Virus record (IMG/VR): IMGVR_UViG_3300042402_007908
Coordinates: 1-50,682 of that record
Strand: one strand, 5' to 3'
DNA from: a virus
Length of the DNA stretch: 50,682 bases
The position numbers and the translations under genes are program-made. This document shows, in pieces, positions 22,702 through 31,455 of the stretch (position 1 is the first letter of the stretch; each line of letters opens with the position of its first letter). Below the pieces are notes generated by a model. It was given only the letters and a program-made list of their open reading frames with translations. It was not told the DNA's origin and did not search any database.

Positions 22702-23318
22702 GCAATCCACGATCTCACGACGAATCGCGGCCAAATCTCGCACCGGACATCGCAGAGAAGATCCTCGATGCCGATTTCCAGAACATCGTCAAGAAGGTCG
22801 CTGCTGGAAAGCCGCTCACAGTTGCCGAACGCACCCGCATCGAATCACGGGCTGCGGGTAGCTCGGAAACGCTCGCCTACGCCAATACTCTCGTGGAACT
22901 GGCCGCCGCGCTGGGGGTTTCCCGGCGCACGCTTTCGAACTGGCAGAAGATGGAAGGTGCGCCCAAGGCTCTTTCCAACGGACTCTGGCCGGTGGCGGAC
23001 TGGCGTGAATTCGTTCGCATCCGCGGCTTGAGTGCCGGGCGCGTGCCCGTCGGCAATGAGGAGGCGCTCAAGGCGCGCAAGTTGTTGGCCGAGGTGGAAG
23101 AGCGCGAACTTCGCATCGCCGTGAAGAAGGGCGAATACGTCGCGATCTACCAGGTGAAAAGCGAGTGGATCGGCCTGGTTGCCCAAGCCACTTCCATTCT
23201 GCGGGCGAAGTTTGAGAACGAGCTGCCGCCGATTCTATCAGGTCTCGACGCCACCGGCATCCAGAAGGAATGCCGACGCGCCATCGACGAAGTCCTGCGT
23301 TGCCTTCACGAATCATGA
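22698..23318 (+). CDS. Terminase small subunit (Nu1-like)
   Basis: A 206-residue protein immediately ahead of the large terminase. It carries an HTH 'LVELAAALGVSRRTLSNWQKMEGAPKAL' (about 62-89), then a basic linker, an 'EEALKARKLLAEVEERELRIAVKKGEYV' helix and a C-terminal helical part. This fits Nu1/DUF1441-type small terminases that recognise the packaging site. It starts on the CmoA-like stop (ATGA) and ends on the large-terminase start. Confidence 0.8.
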   Translation: MSNPRSHDESRPNLAPDIAEKILDADFQNIVKKVAAGKPLTVAERTRIESRAAGSSETLAYANTLVELAAALGVSRRTLSNWQKMEGAPKALSNGLWPVADWREFVRIRGLSAGRVPVGNEEALKARKLLAEVEERELRIAVKKGEYVAIYQVKSEWIGLVAQATSILRAKFENELPPILSGLDATGIQKECRRAIDEVLRCLHES

Positions 23319-25132
23319 GTGTCCTCAAGGAAATCTGGCGCGAAGCATGGCAACCGCCCGACCGGCGGCCGGCCTGGGCGTGGTGCGAGGATCACATCGA
23401 AGCCATCCCGTATTCGCCCAACCCGGGACGCTTCCGCTCGGACAACTCGCCGTGGATTCGCGAGGTCATGGAATCGCTGGTCGATCCGCGCATCCGTCTT
23501 GTCTCGATCATCGCGTCCGTCCAGTCATCCAAGACCACCGCCCCGGAGCTGACACTCTGCTACATCATTTCCAACCTACCAGGGCCCGCCCTGTGGCTCG
23601 ACCAGACCGACGAGGACGCCCGCGATTATTCCGAGTCGCGCCTGCAGAAGCTCTTCGACCAATGCGAGCCGGTCGCCCGTCTCATGCCGACAGGCGTTCA
23701 TCGCCACAAGCGCAAGAACAACGCGATCCAGTTCAACAACGGCATGACGCTCTGGATTCTCGGAGCGCACAACAAGACCAACCTCCAGCGTCGTTCGATC
23801 CGCTGGTTGATCGGCGATGAAACGTGGCGCTGGCCGCTCGGTCACATGGCGGAAGCGGAGGCACGCGTCACCGCCTTCGGCTGGCTCGGCAAGTGCATCT
23901 TCATGAGCCAGGGCGGCGAGGAGGATGACGACACTCACCGGAAATTCGAGACCACCGACCAGCGGGAATGGACCTTCGCGTGCCCGGAATGCGGACACCG
24001 CCAACCGTTCAAGTGGGAATGCGTCGAGTGGAGCAAGTCGGCCCGCGACGAAACCGGCGAGTGGGATTTCGACGAGGTCCGTCGCACTGCCGCGATGCGC
24101 TGCGAATCGTGCAACCACTACTTCAACGATGGCGAGCGCACCCGTCGCGAACTCAACGCCACCGGTGCCTTCGTCGCCAAGAATCCCAAAGCCTCGAAGG
24201 AAAACGTCGGATTCCACTGGAACGCACTCTGCGCGATGAGCTGGGGGCAGTTGGCCGAACTCTATCTGCGGGCCAAGGCGGCGGCGCGGAAGGGCGATGT
24301 GAGTTTGCTGCAGCAGTTCTATCAGAAGCGTCTCGGACTGCCGTGGCGGGAATACGTCGAGGATTACAAACTCGAAATCGTCAAATCCGGCTACAAGCGC
24401 GGCGAGACATGGGAAGAGGAGGGCGCGATTGATCCGAAGACGGGCAAAATCCTCGCCGCCCCGCTGCCCGAGCGCACCGGCCTGATCCCGCTGCGCTTCA
24501 TCACGGTGGACTGCCAGATGGATCACCTGTTCGCCGTGGTCCGCTCGTGGTCGGCGGAGGGATCAAGCCGACTGATGTGGAACGAACGCATTCTTTCATT
24601 CACCGACATCGACGTGTTGCAGGAACGCTTCGAGGTTCACCCGAGCCTCGTGTTTCTCGACGCCGGCTACGCGACTTATGACGTCTATCGCGAGTGCTCC
24701 AAGCGAGGATGGGTGGCCTTGATCGGTGACCGTCGGCCGGTCTATGCGCACAAGGGGCGCGATGGCAAAACCGTCCAGCGGTTCTACTCACCCAGGCGCA
24801 AGGTGGTGCTCTCGCATCGCCAGCATTGCCACGTCCATTACTGGAGCAATCTCAACATTAAGGATACGCTGGCCCGCCTGCGTCGCAATCAGGATCCGAG
24901 TCAGGGCCCGACATGGGAAGTGCCGGACGACATCGACGATGACTATCTCGCCCAGATGGAAAGCGAGCAGCGCATCAAGGAAAAGGGCCAGTGGATGTGG
25001 AAGCAGATCGGCTCGCGACCGAACCACCTGTTTGATACGGAATGTCTTCAGGTCGTTGGGGCGACCATGTTGAAGATCGTCGGACGCGAGGCGGTCAAAG
25101 AGTTGGGAAATGAGCGCACGGTGCCGAGTTGA
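23315..25132 (+). CDS. terL: Terminase large subunit, GpA family
   Basis: A 605-residue GpA-type packaging motor. The ATPase N-terminus has a Walker A-like 'ASVQSSKTTAPE' (67-78) and 'GPALWLDQTDEDARDYSESRLQKLF', typical of the lambda GpA family. A zinc-ribbon-like pair of CxxC motifs follows ('CPECGH' about 220 and 'CESCNH' about 265). The C-terminal nuclease domain includes 'ITVDCQMDHLFAVV'. It drives DNA into proheads and cuts the concatemer. It is coupled to the small subunit by ATGA overlap. A longer upstream frame (from 23270) lies inside that gene and was set aside. Confidence 0.92.
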   Translation: MSVLKEIWREAWQPPDRRPAWAWCEDHIEAIPYSPNPGRFRSDNSPWIREVMESLVDPRIRLVSIIASVQSSKTTAPELTLCYIISNLPGPALWLDQTDEDARDYSESRLQKLFDQCEPVARLMPTGVHRHKRKNNAIQFNNGMTLWILGAHNKTNLQRRSIRWLIGDETWRWPLGHMAEAEARVTAFGWLGKCIFMSQGGEEDDDTHRKFETTDQREWTFACPECGHRQPFKWECVEWSKSARDETGEWDFDEVRRTAAMRCESCNHYFNDGERTRRELNATGAFVAKNPKASKENVGFHWNALCAMSWGQLAELYLRAKAAARKGDVSLLQQFYQKRLGLPWREYVEDYKLEIVKSGYKRGETWEEEGAIDPKTGKILAAPLPERTGLIPLRFITVDCQMDHLFAVVRSWSAEGSSRLMWNERILSFTDIDVLQERFEVHPSLVFLDAGYATYDVYRECSKRGWVALIGDRRPVYAHKGRDGKTVQRFYSPRRKVVLSHRQHCHVHYWSNLNIKDTLARLRRNQDPSQGPTWEVPDDIDDDYLAQMESEQRIKEKGQWMWKQIGSRPNHLFDTECLQVVGATMLKIVGREAVKELGNERTVPS

Positions 25133-25147
25133 CGCTAGGCCCGGCCT

Positions 25148-25891
25148 ATGGCCGTAGCAGGAGTCAAGGACAGAACAGAATACAACCGCCGCTGGAGGCT
25201 AGAGAATCCAGACAAAGTAAAAGCACAGCAGGGAAGGCATCGCGAGAAGCGAATCGAACAAACCAAGAAATGGCGGGAGAGGATCATGGCTGATCCGGTT
25301 CGCCGTAAGGAGCAAAGCCGAAAGACATCCGAGTATCATCGTCGGAAGCGGGAGAATGATCCGGAATATGCTGCAAAATCCAAGGCACGCGCCAAACGCT
25401 ACTACCGAAAAATCATGAACGATCCGGTCAAATTCAGTGGACTCCGCGAGTATTCGTTGAACCAATACTATCAACGTAAGAATGATCCAGCGCGACACGA
25501 TGCATATCTTGGTCGCGCTCGTGAGTATCGCAAGATCAGGAAACAGCAAGATCCAGATTTTGCGATCAAGTGTCACCTCCGGGCGAGGTTGGCTGACTTG
25601 GTTAGGGCGGGCAGATGCAAGAAGGAAAAATCTGCTATTGAACTGACTGGGGCAAGTATTTCGGAACTCCACCGACACCTTGAAAGCCAGTTCGAGCGTG
25701 GCATGTCCTGGAAAAATTATGGCGAGTGGCACATCGACCACATCATTCCCTGCGCGAAATTTGATCTGACAGAACCGCGACAGCAGGCTGTCTGCTTCAA
25801 CTACCTGAACCTTCGGCCATGCTGGGCGACTGAGAATATTCGGAAGGGCAACCGGCTCACAGGCCCAGCTCAGATACCTCTCGGCATTTGA
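25148..25891 (+). CDS. Free-standing HNH homing-type endonuclease
   Basis: A 247-residue protein with an extended Lys/Arg-rich N-terminal half made of repeated 'EY-x-R/K' and 'DP' segments. It is followed by a C-terminal HNH core 'GEWHIDHIIPCAKFDL...CFNYLNLRPCWATENIRKGNR'. This is the phage HNH family often found as a selfish gene beside terminases. It is more AT-rich than its neighbours, pointing to recent arrival. Some HNH proteins near terminases also assist packaging, so a domesticated role is possible. Confidence 0.85.
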   Translation: MAVAGVKDRTEYNRRWRLENPDKVKAQQGRHREKRIEQTKKWRERIMADPVRRKEQSRKTSEYHRRKRENDPEYAAKSKARAKRYYRKIMNDPVKFSGLREYSLNQYYQRKNDPARHDAYLGRAREYRKIRKQQDPDFAIKCHLRARLADLVRAGRCKKEKSAIELTGASISELHRHLESQFERGMSWKNYGEWHIDHIIPCAKFDLTEPRQQAVCFNYLNLRPCWATENIRKGNRLTGPAQIPLGI

Positions 25892-25927
25892 AATTGCCGC
25901 ACCGGTTGACACCCCGAACGGGGAGCA

Positions 25928-26305
25928 ATGAAAACCGTCACTATCCTCCGCTTCCTTACCTTCCTTGGTTCCGGTCTCACCACGATTGCCGCGATTGACC
26001 TCTCCGGCATCGCCAACTTGCTGGATCAGGAAAGAGCTCAATACCTGCTCATCGCCGGTCCCGCCGCGCTGGCGCTCAAGGAACTGGTTGTCGTGCTTGG
26101 CGATCTCTTCGACGACGGCAAGCCCAACAAATCGTTCAAGATCGGTCTGTTCTGCTTCGCCATGGCGGTGCTGACCCTGCCGTTTCTCTCGTCCTGCACC
26201 ACGCTGCCCGGCGTCACTGGTGAATTCATCAGCAAGGACGGGCGCATCCGGGTTAATCCGGACGGTCGCGTTGAAATCGTCGTGGAACCCCGCACCGCCA
26301 AGTAA
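25928..26305 (+). CDS. Holin-like protein with lipoprotein box
   Basis: A 125-residue membrane protein. The first half has hydrophobic segments 'ILRFLTFLGSGLTTIAAI' and 'YLLIAGPAALALKELVVVLGDLF', similar to small phage holins. A second hydrophobic stretch then runs into 'LPFLSSC' (about residues 84-90), a lipobox-like site with Cys90, followed by a polar tail. It therefore looks like a holin joined to an o-spanin-like or lipoprotein part. It sits before the M15 peptidase, so a lysis role is likely, though the order of parts is unusual. Confidence 0.55.
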   Translation: MKTVTILRFLTFLGSGLTTIAAIDLSGIANLLDQERAQYLLIAGPAALALKELVVVLGDLFDDGKPNKSFKIGLFCFAMAVLTLPFLSSCTTLPGVTGEFISKDGRIRVNPDGRVEIVVEPRTAK

Positions 26306-26308
26306 GCC

Positions 26309-26749
26309 ATGGCCAACGGAACATTCAGCGAATGGTTCAGTGCCCAGGATTTCCGCCACTTCGGCGCGGGCGAGTTCACCAGCTACTTCGCCCGCGAGCG
26401 CAAGGGCGTGAAGAACAGCCCGCCGCCGAAGCGACTGTGGAAGAACATCGTGCCCGCGCTCCGCATTGTGGATGAGCTTCGCACATCGTTCGGAAAACCC
26501 TGCCGTATTCTGAGTTCCTATCGTGCCCCGGCGTATAACAAGGCGGTCGGCGGTGCGCCACTCAGCCAGCATCTTGAGTTTACGGCACTGGACATCACCG
26601 TGGACGGCATCAGCCCGCAACGTGTCTATGACCGGCTTCTCGAATGGCGCAAGGCGGGCAAGTTCACCGGAGGTCTCGGCCTCTACCCATCGTCCGGCTT
26701 CGTCCACATCGACACGCGGGGACGCAACGCCACTTGGAAAGGCAACTGA
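26309..26749 (+). CDS. Peptidase M15 endolysin
   Basis: A 146-residue protein of the D-Ala-D-Ala carboxypeptidase-like M15A fold. Zinc ligands are seen in 'LSQHLEFTALDI' (His and Asp) and 'GFVHIDTRG' (His), with 'GKPCRILSSYRAPAYNKAVGG' as the substrate loop. It cleaves peptide cross-links in the cell wall and, with the holin-like protein just before it, would release progeny. No signal peptide is seen, in line with holin-dependent export. Confidence 0.85.
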   Translation: MANGTFSEWFSAQDFRHFGAGEFTSYFARERKGVKNSPPPKRLWKNIVPALRIVDELRTSFGKPCRILSSYRAPAYNKAVGGAPLSQHLEFTALDITVDGISPQRVYDRLLEWRKAGKFTGGLGLYPSSGFVHIDTRGRNATWKGN

Positions 26750-26752
26750 TCC

Positions 26753-27013
26753 ATGGCCCGCGGACTCTTCATCACCGGCTTCACGATTTCCGAGGTGCTT
26801 GCCATCCAGCAGCGGGCAAAGGAATTCCTGACCGAAGGCAAAACCCTCATGACTTGGAACGAGGCGGGAAGCTCTGCCACCAAGCAGTTCACCATGCCAG
26901 TCGATCAGGTCCTTGAGGAATGCGGTCACGCTCTTCGCGTGCTTGATCCTGACACCTACGGCCGCCCGCGAAATGTCGCCGCTTCACACGTTTCCGGATA
27001 CCTGCCGAAATGA
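26753..27013 (+). CDS. Small head protein, gpW-like position
   Basis: An 86-residue protein located between lysis genes and the portal. 'EVLAIQQRAKEFLTEGKTLMTWNEAGSSATKQFTMPVDQVLEECGHALRVLDPDTYG' is consistent in size and pattern with the gpW-type head-completion proteins that plug the portal in lambda-like phages. The stop overlaps the portal start (ATGA). Identification rests on position and length. Confidence 0.6.
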   Translation: MARGLFITGFTISEVLAIQQRAKEFLTEGKTLMTWNEAGSSATKQFTMPVDQVLEECGHALRVLDPDTYGRPRNVAASHVSGYLPK

Positions 27014-28449
27014 ACCGCCTCAAGCACATCGCGCACCTGCTCTTGCCACCTATTTTCGTGCCGAAGGCATGGGGCTCACCATACGAATCGGTAAACTGGT
27101 CTCCTCGTCGCGGGAATGTGCCGGGCGCGTCACCAACCGATGCCCGCAACGAACTCACGCCGGGTGTCCGCACTGAGCTGGTTCGCAAGTCGCGATACAT
27201 GCACAAGAACAGCGGGTTCGTGCGGGAGCTTGTCGCCAACATGGCGATCTACTCGACTGGTGACGGCATCCGCGTCCAGGCGCAATCGCCCGACCCGGTT
27301 TGGAACCGAACAGCAGAAGCCTATTTCGCGATGTGGTCGCCCCGCTGTGAGGTGACGCGGCGGTTTTCGTTCGAGGAATGCCAGGCGCTTGTTTGTCGCG
27401 GCATGGACATCGACGGCGAGTATTTCATCCACAAGACCCGTGACACCCAAGGCGAACCACGCATCCAGTTGATCGAATCCCACCGCGTAGGCGACCAGTT
27501 CGGTTCACAAGAAACCATCGACGGAGTCGGCCTCGATGCGTGGGGCGCACCGGTTTTCTATCGCACGTTGGAAGACAACAGCAAACACCGTGATCTCCCC
27601 GCCGCGTCGGTTCTCCATATCCACGAACCCGAGTGGGCCGGTGGTGTCCGGTCTCACCCGACGATCCAGCATTCGATCAATCATGTGCTCGATGAAATGG
27701 AATTGCTCGCGCTCGAAAAGCACGCGGTCAAAGACAATGCCGACGTGGCGCGCATCCTCAAGACGGCTCGCGGAGAGATCGACGACAACGGTGACTTCGT
27801 GGTCGGAGGCGCTGCCGGTGTCAGTGAGTCCAGCGACCCCGTTTCGCTGCAACGCATCGTCGGCGGCAAACTGGTGGCTCTCAGACCCGACGAGTCTCTC
27901 GACAGCTTTCAATCAAATCGACCATCGCCCACCTTCACCGGTTTCCTAGAACACCTGCGCCGGGACTCCGCTCTTGGCATGATTCCGTTCGAGTTTGCAG
28001 CGGATTCCAGCAAGGTCGGCGGCGCGGGCGTTAGATTGATCGTGGCCAAGGCGGATCGTCGCTTCTCATTCCGCCAGATGATTCTTGAAAGCCGACTCAT
28101 TAAACCGGTCTGGGCCTATGTAATCGGCGATGCCATTGCCCGCGGCTTCCTGCCACCGGTGCCTGGCTGGTGGAAGATCTGCACCGTTCCGCCGAAGCGG
28201 GTAACCGTGGACGCCGGACGCGAGGCTCAACAAAACCGGGCCGATGTGGAAATGGGACTGAAAACCCTGTCGGATCACTTCAACGAACAAGGGGCTGACT
28301 TCGGCGAAGAAATCGAACGCCGCGCCAGCGACGCCAAGCTCATCCTCGATACAGCGGCGAAACATGGCGTGCCGGTGGACATGCTGTGGAAACCAAATGG
28401 CATGCCTGTGACACTCCCGGAGCAGGAAGAGCCAACGCCTGGCCGTTGA
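27010..28449 (+). CDS. Portal protein, lambda family
   Basis: A 479-residue portal. It shows 'SPRRGNVPGASPTDARNEL', 'LVRKSRYMHKNSGFVRELVANMAIYSTGDGIRVQ' and 'CRGMDIDGEYFIHKTRD', the features of lambda GpB-type portals, with the characteristic acidic and Trp-rich C-terminal part. It forms the dodecameric DNA entry channel. It is followed at 16 bases by the capsid protease. The start overlaps the small head gene. Confidence 0.9.
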   Translation: MNRLKHIAHLLLPPIFVPKAWGSPYESVNWSPRRGNVPGASPTDARNELTPGVRTELVRKSRYMHKNSGFVRELVANMAIYSTGDGIRVQAQSPDPVWNRTAEAYFAMWSPRCEVTRRFSFEECQALVCRGMDIDGEYFIHKTRDTQGEPRIQLIESHRVGDQFGSQETIDGVGLDAWGAPVFYRTLEDNSKHRDLPAASVLHIHEPEWAGGVRSHPTIQHSINHVLDEMELLALEKHAVKDNADVARILKTARGEIDDNGDFVVGGAAGVSESSDPVSLQRIVGGKLVALRPDESLDSFQSNRPSPTFTGFLEHLRRDSALGMIPFEFAADSSKVGGAGVRLIVAKADRRFSFRQMILESRLIKPVWAYVIGDAIARGFLPPVPGWWKICTVPPKRVTVDAGREAQQNRADVEMGLKTLSDHFNEQGADFGEEIERRASDAKLILDTAAKHGVPVDMLWKPNGMPVTLPEQEEPTPGR

Positions 28450-28464
28450 CAACGCCATCCGGGC

Positions 28465-29778
28465 GTGAACCCGGTAATTCAACATCGCGAGTGGCTGATC
28501 CAACCTGAAGCGCTGCAATCCATGGCCGCGTCCTTGCGGGGACTGGTAGATCGCGGCGGATTCCTCCCGAAGCAGGCATCCGAAAGCCCGCTGCTATCCA
28601 TAGATGATGGCATCGGCGTGGTTGCCATCGAAGGGCCGATCCTTCGCAAGCCCGACCTCTTTGCCCGGATCTTCTTTGGTGCAACCAGTTCTGAGGACAT
28701 CGGCGAGGCTTTGCGCGAAGCGGGCGAGCGCGAGGACATCAAGGCGGTGTTTCTCAACATCGACTCGCCTGGCGGCACCGTGGCCGGCACGCCGGAACTC
28801 GCGGCGACGGTGAAGGCTTTGAATGGAAGCAAACCTGTCTATGCATTCTCGTCCGGTTTGATGTGTTCGGCGGCCTATTGGATCGCCAGCCAGGCCCGCG
28901 CCATCTACGCCACGCCGTCCGCCCAGGTCGGATCCATCGGCGTGGTTCAGGCGGTGATCGACAACACCGCCGCCCTCGACAAGGCGGGACTCAAGGTGGA
29001 GGTCTTTTCCGTCGGAAAATACAAGGCGATGGGCGCACCCGGCACGCCGCTCACCGACGACCAGCGCGAGTTGATTTCCTCCAACCTCGCCGAGATCGCC
29101 AGTGACTTCCATGCGGCGGTGCTTTCCCGCGGCCGTGCGATTCCTGCCGAGGCGATGGAAGGCCAGACCTTCAGCGGCAAGCAGGCACAACACCATAACC
29201 TCGCGGGCATGGTTCCGGACCGCGCCGAAGCGATGCGCCGCCTGCGCGTCTATCACGCCGCTTCGGTTGACACGGCATCACGGTCGATGAAAAGCATCGA
29301 AGACGAACTCGCCGAAGCCCGCACCCAGGTCGTGAACCTCCAGCGGGACCACCAAGCCCAAACCGAACTGCTCAACGAAGCCTCGACCAGCGTCGATTCG
29401 CTTCGTGGTGAAGTGGAGTTGCTTGCCGCCGAAATCGACACGCTCAAAGCCGAGCGCGATGACGCGAAGAGCCAAGCCGCCAATCTCATCACCGAACGCG
29501 ACACCGTCAGCGCCCGTGTTGCCACGATGCAATCCCGCATCACCGAGCTTGAGGCATCGCAGTCCGAATTCGATCGCAAGTTGCAACTGGAAGTCGCCCG
29601 CGTTGTCGCCTCCACCGGCACCACGATGCCCGCTCACGTGACCCCTGCTGGGGACGCCTCTCAAGCTGCGGATCTCCACGCGCGTTTTGCCGCCATCACA
29701 GATCCAGCCGAACAGACCGCCTTCTGGCGCAAGCTCACCCCGGAACAACAAGCCCTCATCCTCAAACACCAAGCCTGA
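28465..29778 (+). CDS. S49 capsid protease with scaffold-like coiled coil
   Basis: A 437-residue protein with GTG start. The N-terminal 250 residues are an SppA/ClpP-like S49 protease: 'VFLNIDSPGGTVAG' (96-109), 'GLMCSAAYWIAS' with Ser135, and 'FSVGKYKAMG' with Lys187. The second half is a coiled coil (about 275-370, heptad pattern 'EVELLAAEIDTLKAERDD'). The combined plan matches lambda GpC/Nu3: protease and scaffold in one gene. It processes the prohead. An internal start in the coiled-coil part could give scaffold alone. Confidence 0.9.
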   Translation: MNPVIQHREWLIQPEALQSMAASLRGLVDRGGFLPKQASESPLLSIDDGIGVVAIEGPILRKPDLFARIFFGATSSEDIGEALREAGEREDIKAVFLNIDSPGGTVAGTPELAATVKALNGSKPVYAFSSGLMCSAAYWIASQARAIYATPSAQVGSIGVVQAVIDNTAALDKAGLKVEVFSVGKYKAMGAPGTPLTDDQRELISSNLAEIASDFHAAVLSRGRAIPAEAMEGQTFSGKQAQHHNLAGMVPDRAEAMRRLRVYHAASVDTASRSMKSIEDELAEARTQVVNLQRDHQAQTELLNEASTSVDSLRGEVELLAAEIDTLKAERDDAKSQAANLITERDTVSARVATMQSRITELEASQSEFDRKLQLEVARVVASTGTTMPAHVTPAGDASQAADLHARFAAITDPAEQTAFWRKLTPEQQALILKHQA

Positions 29779-29787
29779 TAACACGCC

Positions 29788-30684
29788 ATGTCCAACACCC
29801 TCACCAACGTCAAAGACATCAAGGTGGCGCAACGCGCGCTCATGCCCTTCATGTCGAACCTTCTGCCGGTCACGGCGTTCTCCACCGACTTCAGCCCGCT
29901 GCCCGCTGAGAAACTCGACACCATCCGCGTCCCACTCGTTGGTGCACCCAGCGTGTCGAGCGACTTCGCGGGCGACTACTCGGCCAATGCCGACTCCACG
30001 GTCACCGTGGTTCCGGTCACCCTCAACCGGCACAAATACAAGACTGTCCACGTTACCGCCAAGGAATCCGCCGAGACCGCGCTCAGCGTGCTCGAAACCC
30101 TGGTGGAAGCTGCCGCCCAGCAACTCGCCCAGGACGTGCTGGTGGACATCTTCAGCTGCATCACCGCCGCCAACTTCGGCGCTCCCGGCATCGCTGCCCT
30201 GGCTCCCACCGCCTTCGATTACAAGAAGGTGCTCAGCCTGCGCGAATCTTGCGGCAATGCCAAGATGCCGCCCAACCCACGTTCGCTGGTGCTCGATTCC
30301 GGCTACTACACGAACATGCTCGCCGACGATGTGGTGGCAAAGAGTTTCAACCTGAATCTCAATGCCCCCGCCGTTACCGAAGGCATGGTCAAACGGATCG
30401 CCGGATTCAACCTGCACGAAACGACTCTCATCCCGTCGGATCACGCGGAAAAGCTCGTCGGTTTCGCCGCTCACTCCAGCGCCGTCGCGGTGGCCATGCG
30501 CTACCTCCAACCGGTCGCCGACTACCAACAAGCCGGTGCCGTCACCGATCCGACCACGGGCATGACCTTCGGCTACCTCCGTTTCACCGACACCCGCTCT
30601 AACAAGATCTTCGTCACCCTGGAATGCCTCTACGGCTTCGCGGCCGCCAAGACCGACGGACTCAAGCGCATCGTCAAACCCTGA
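29788..30684 (+). CDS. Major capsid protein
   Basis: A 298-residue protein next to the protease/scaffold. Sequence 'SNTLTNVKDIKVAQRALMPFMSNLLPVTAFSTDFSP', 'DTIRVPLVGAPSVSSDFAGDYSAN', 'KYKTVHVTAKESAETALSVLETLVEAAAQQLAQDV' and a C-terminal 'FGYLRFTDTRSNKIFVTLECLYGFAA' are consistent with an HK97-fold capsid subunit. Assignment is mainly positional. A terminator follows at 30713, so it ends the head operon. Confidence 0.8.
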   Translation: MSNTLTNVKDIKVAQRALMPFMSNLLPVTAFSTDFSPLPAEKLDTIRVPLVGAPSVSSDFAGDYSANADSTVTVVPVTLNRHKYKTVHVTAKESAETALSVLETLVEAAAQQLAQDVLVDIFSCITAANFGAPGIAALAPTAFDYKKVLSLRESCGNAKMPPNPRSLVLDSGYYTNMLADDVVAKSFNLNLNAPAVTEGMVKRIAGFNLHETTLIPSDHAEKLVGFAAHSSAVAVAMRYLQPVADYQQAGAVTDPTTGMTFGYLRFTDTRSNKIFVTLECLYGFAAAKTDGLKRIVKP

Positions 30685-30712
30685 GCCAAATTCCTGCAAA
30701 TGTGGATCGTGG

Positions 30713-30752
30713 AAAACGCCCTCACCGGGAAACTGGAGGGGGTGTTTTGTTT
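30713..30752 (+). terminator. Intrinsic terminator after the capsid gene
   Basis: Imperfect stem AAAACGCCCTC with GAGGGGGTGTTTT around a loop of about 12 nt, ending TTTTGTTT. It separates the head genes from the secreted cargo genes and would lower read-through into them. Confidence 0.7.
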
Positions 30753-30833
30753 AAAATCTGCCCCCTAACTCTAACTTCAAAATTCGCATTTTAGAGGTTG
30801 CTGTCTATCAATCTGTCGGATACGCATTCGCCA

Positions 30834-31436
30834 ATGAAACCGATATTTGTTATTTCATGCTTCCTAGCGGGCTACCTTGCCGCCGAAATTGACTCGGGTG
30901 GAGGAGCCTCTCTTGTAGGCAGCATGACGAACCATTCGTCCATCGGATCCCCCTTTGCGACGGGGAATTCCATGATCGGGGCCAATGAAAACAAGAGTGG
31001 CTTGATCCAAGTGCTCTTCACCGGCAATACCGATCCAGATCTCGATGCCGACGCCAACGGACTTCCAGACGCCTGGGAGGAGCAGTATTTTTCAGCACAA
31101 GCTGTTGACCCTCTGGCGGATTCGGACGGAGACGGCACCAGCAACCTCATGGAATACTTGGCCGGAACCAATCCGACCGACCGTTCTTCGAAGTTCCAGC
31201 CGACCGGCGCGCTCACCGGCTTAACCTACAACATGCCTATCCAAACCGTTCAGGGCAGGACCTACAAAGTGTGGGTTACCAAGGACCTCAGCAACTGGAC
31301 GCTGCAGCAGACCTACTCGGGCGACGGAACCCAGAAGGTGTTCTCGTTCGATCCAACCACCATCTCGGCAGGCCCCCTGCATTCCTTGACTCACCCATCC
31401 AGCTACTTCTTCCGCGTCGAAGTCGTCCTTCCATAA
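30834..31436 (+). CDS. Secreted protein with Asp-rich calcium-type repeats
   Basis: A 200-residue protein with an N-terminal signal peptide ('MKPIFVISCFLAGYLAAE'). Two repeats of thrombospondin type 3-like form follow: 'DPDLDADANGLPDAWEEQYF' and 'DPLADSDGDGTSNLMEYLAG', ending 'TNPTD'. These bind calcium in related proteins and are typical of extracellular proteins of Verrucomicrobiota and Planctomycetota. The C-terminal part is a beta-rich domain ('GRTYKVWVTKDLSNWTLQQTYSGDG'). I chose the second ATG (30834) over 30798 because the signal peptide begins there. It is cargo of host type, not a virion gene in appearance. Confidence 0.65.
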   Translation: MKPIFVISCFLAGYLAAEIDSGGGASLVGSMTNHSSIGSPFATGNSMIGANENKSGLIQVLFTGNTDPDLDADANGLPDAWEEQYFSAQAVDPLADSDGDGTSNLMEYLAGTNPTDRSSKFQPTGALTGLTYNMPIQTVQGRTYKVWVTKDLSNWTLQQTYSGDGTQKVFSFDPTTISAGPLHSLTHPSSYFFRVEVVLP

Positions 31437-31455
31437 ACTCTCAAATCCACGAACC

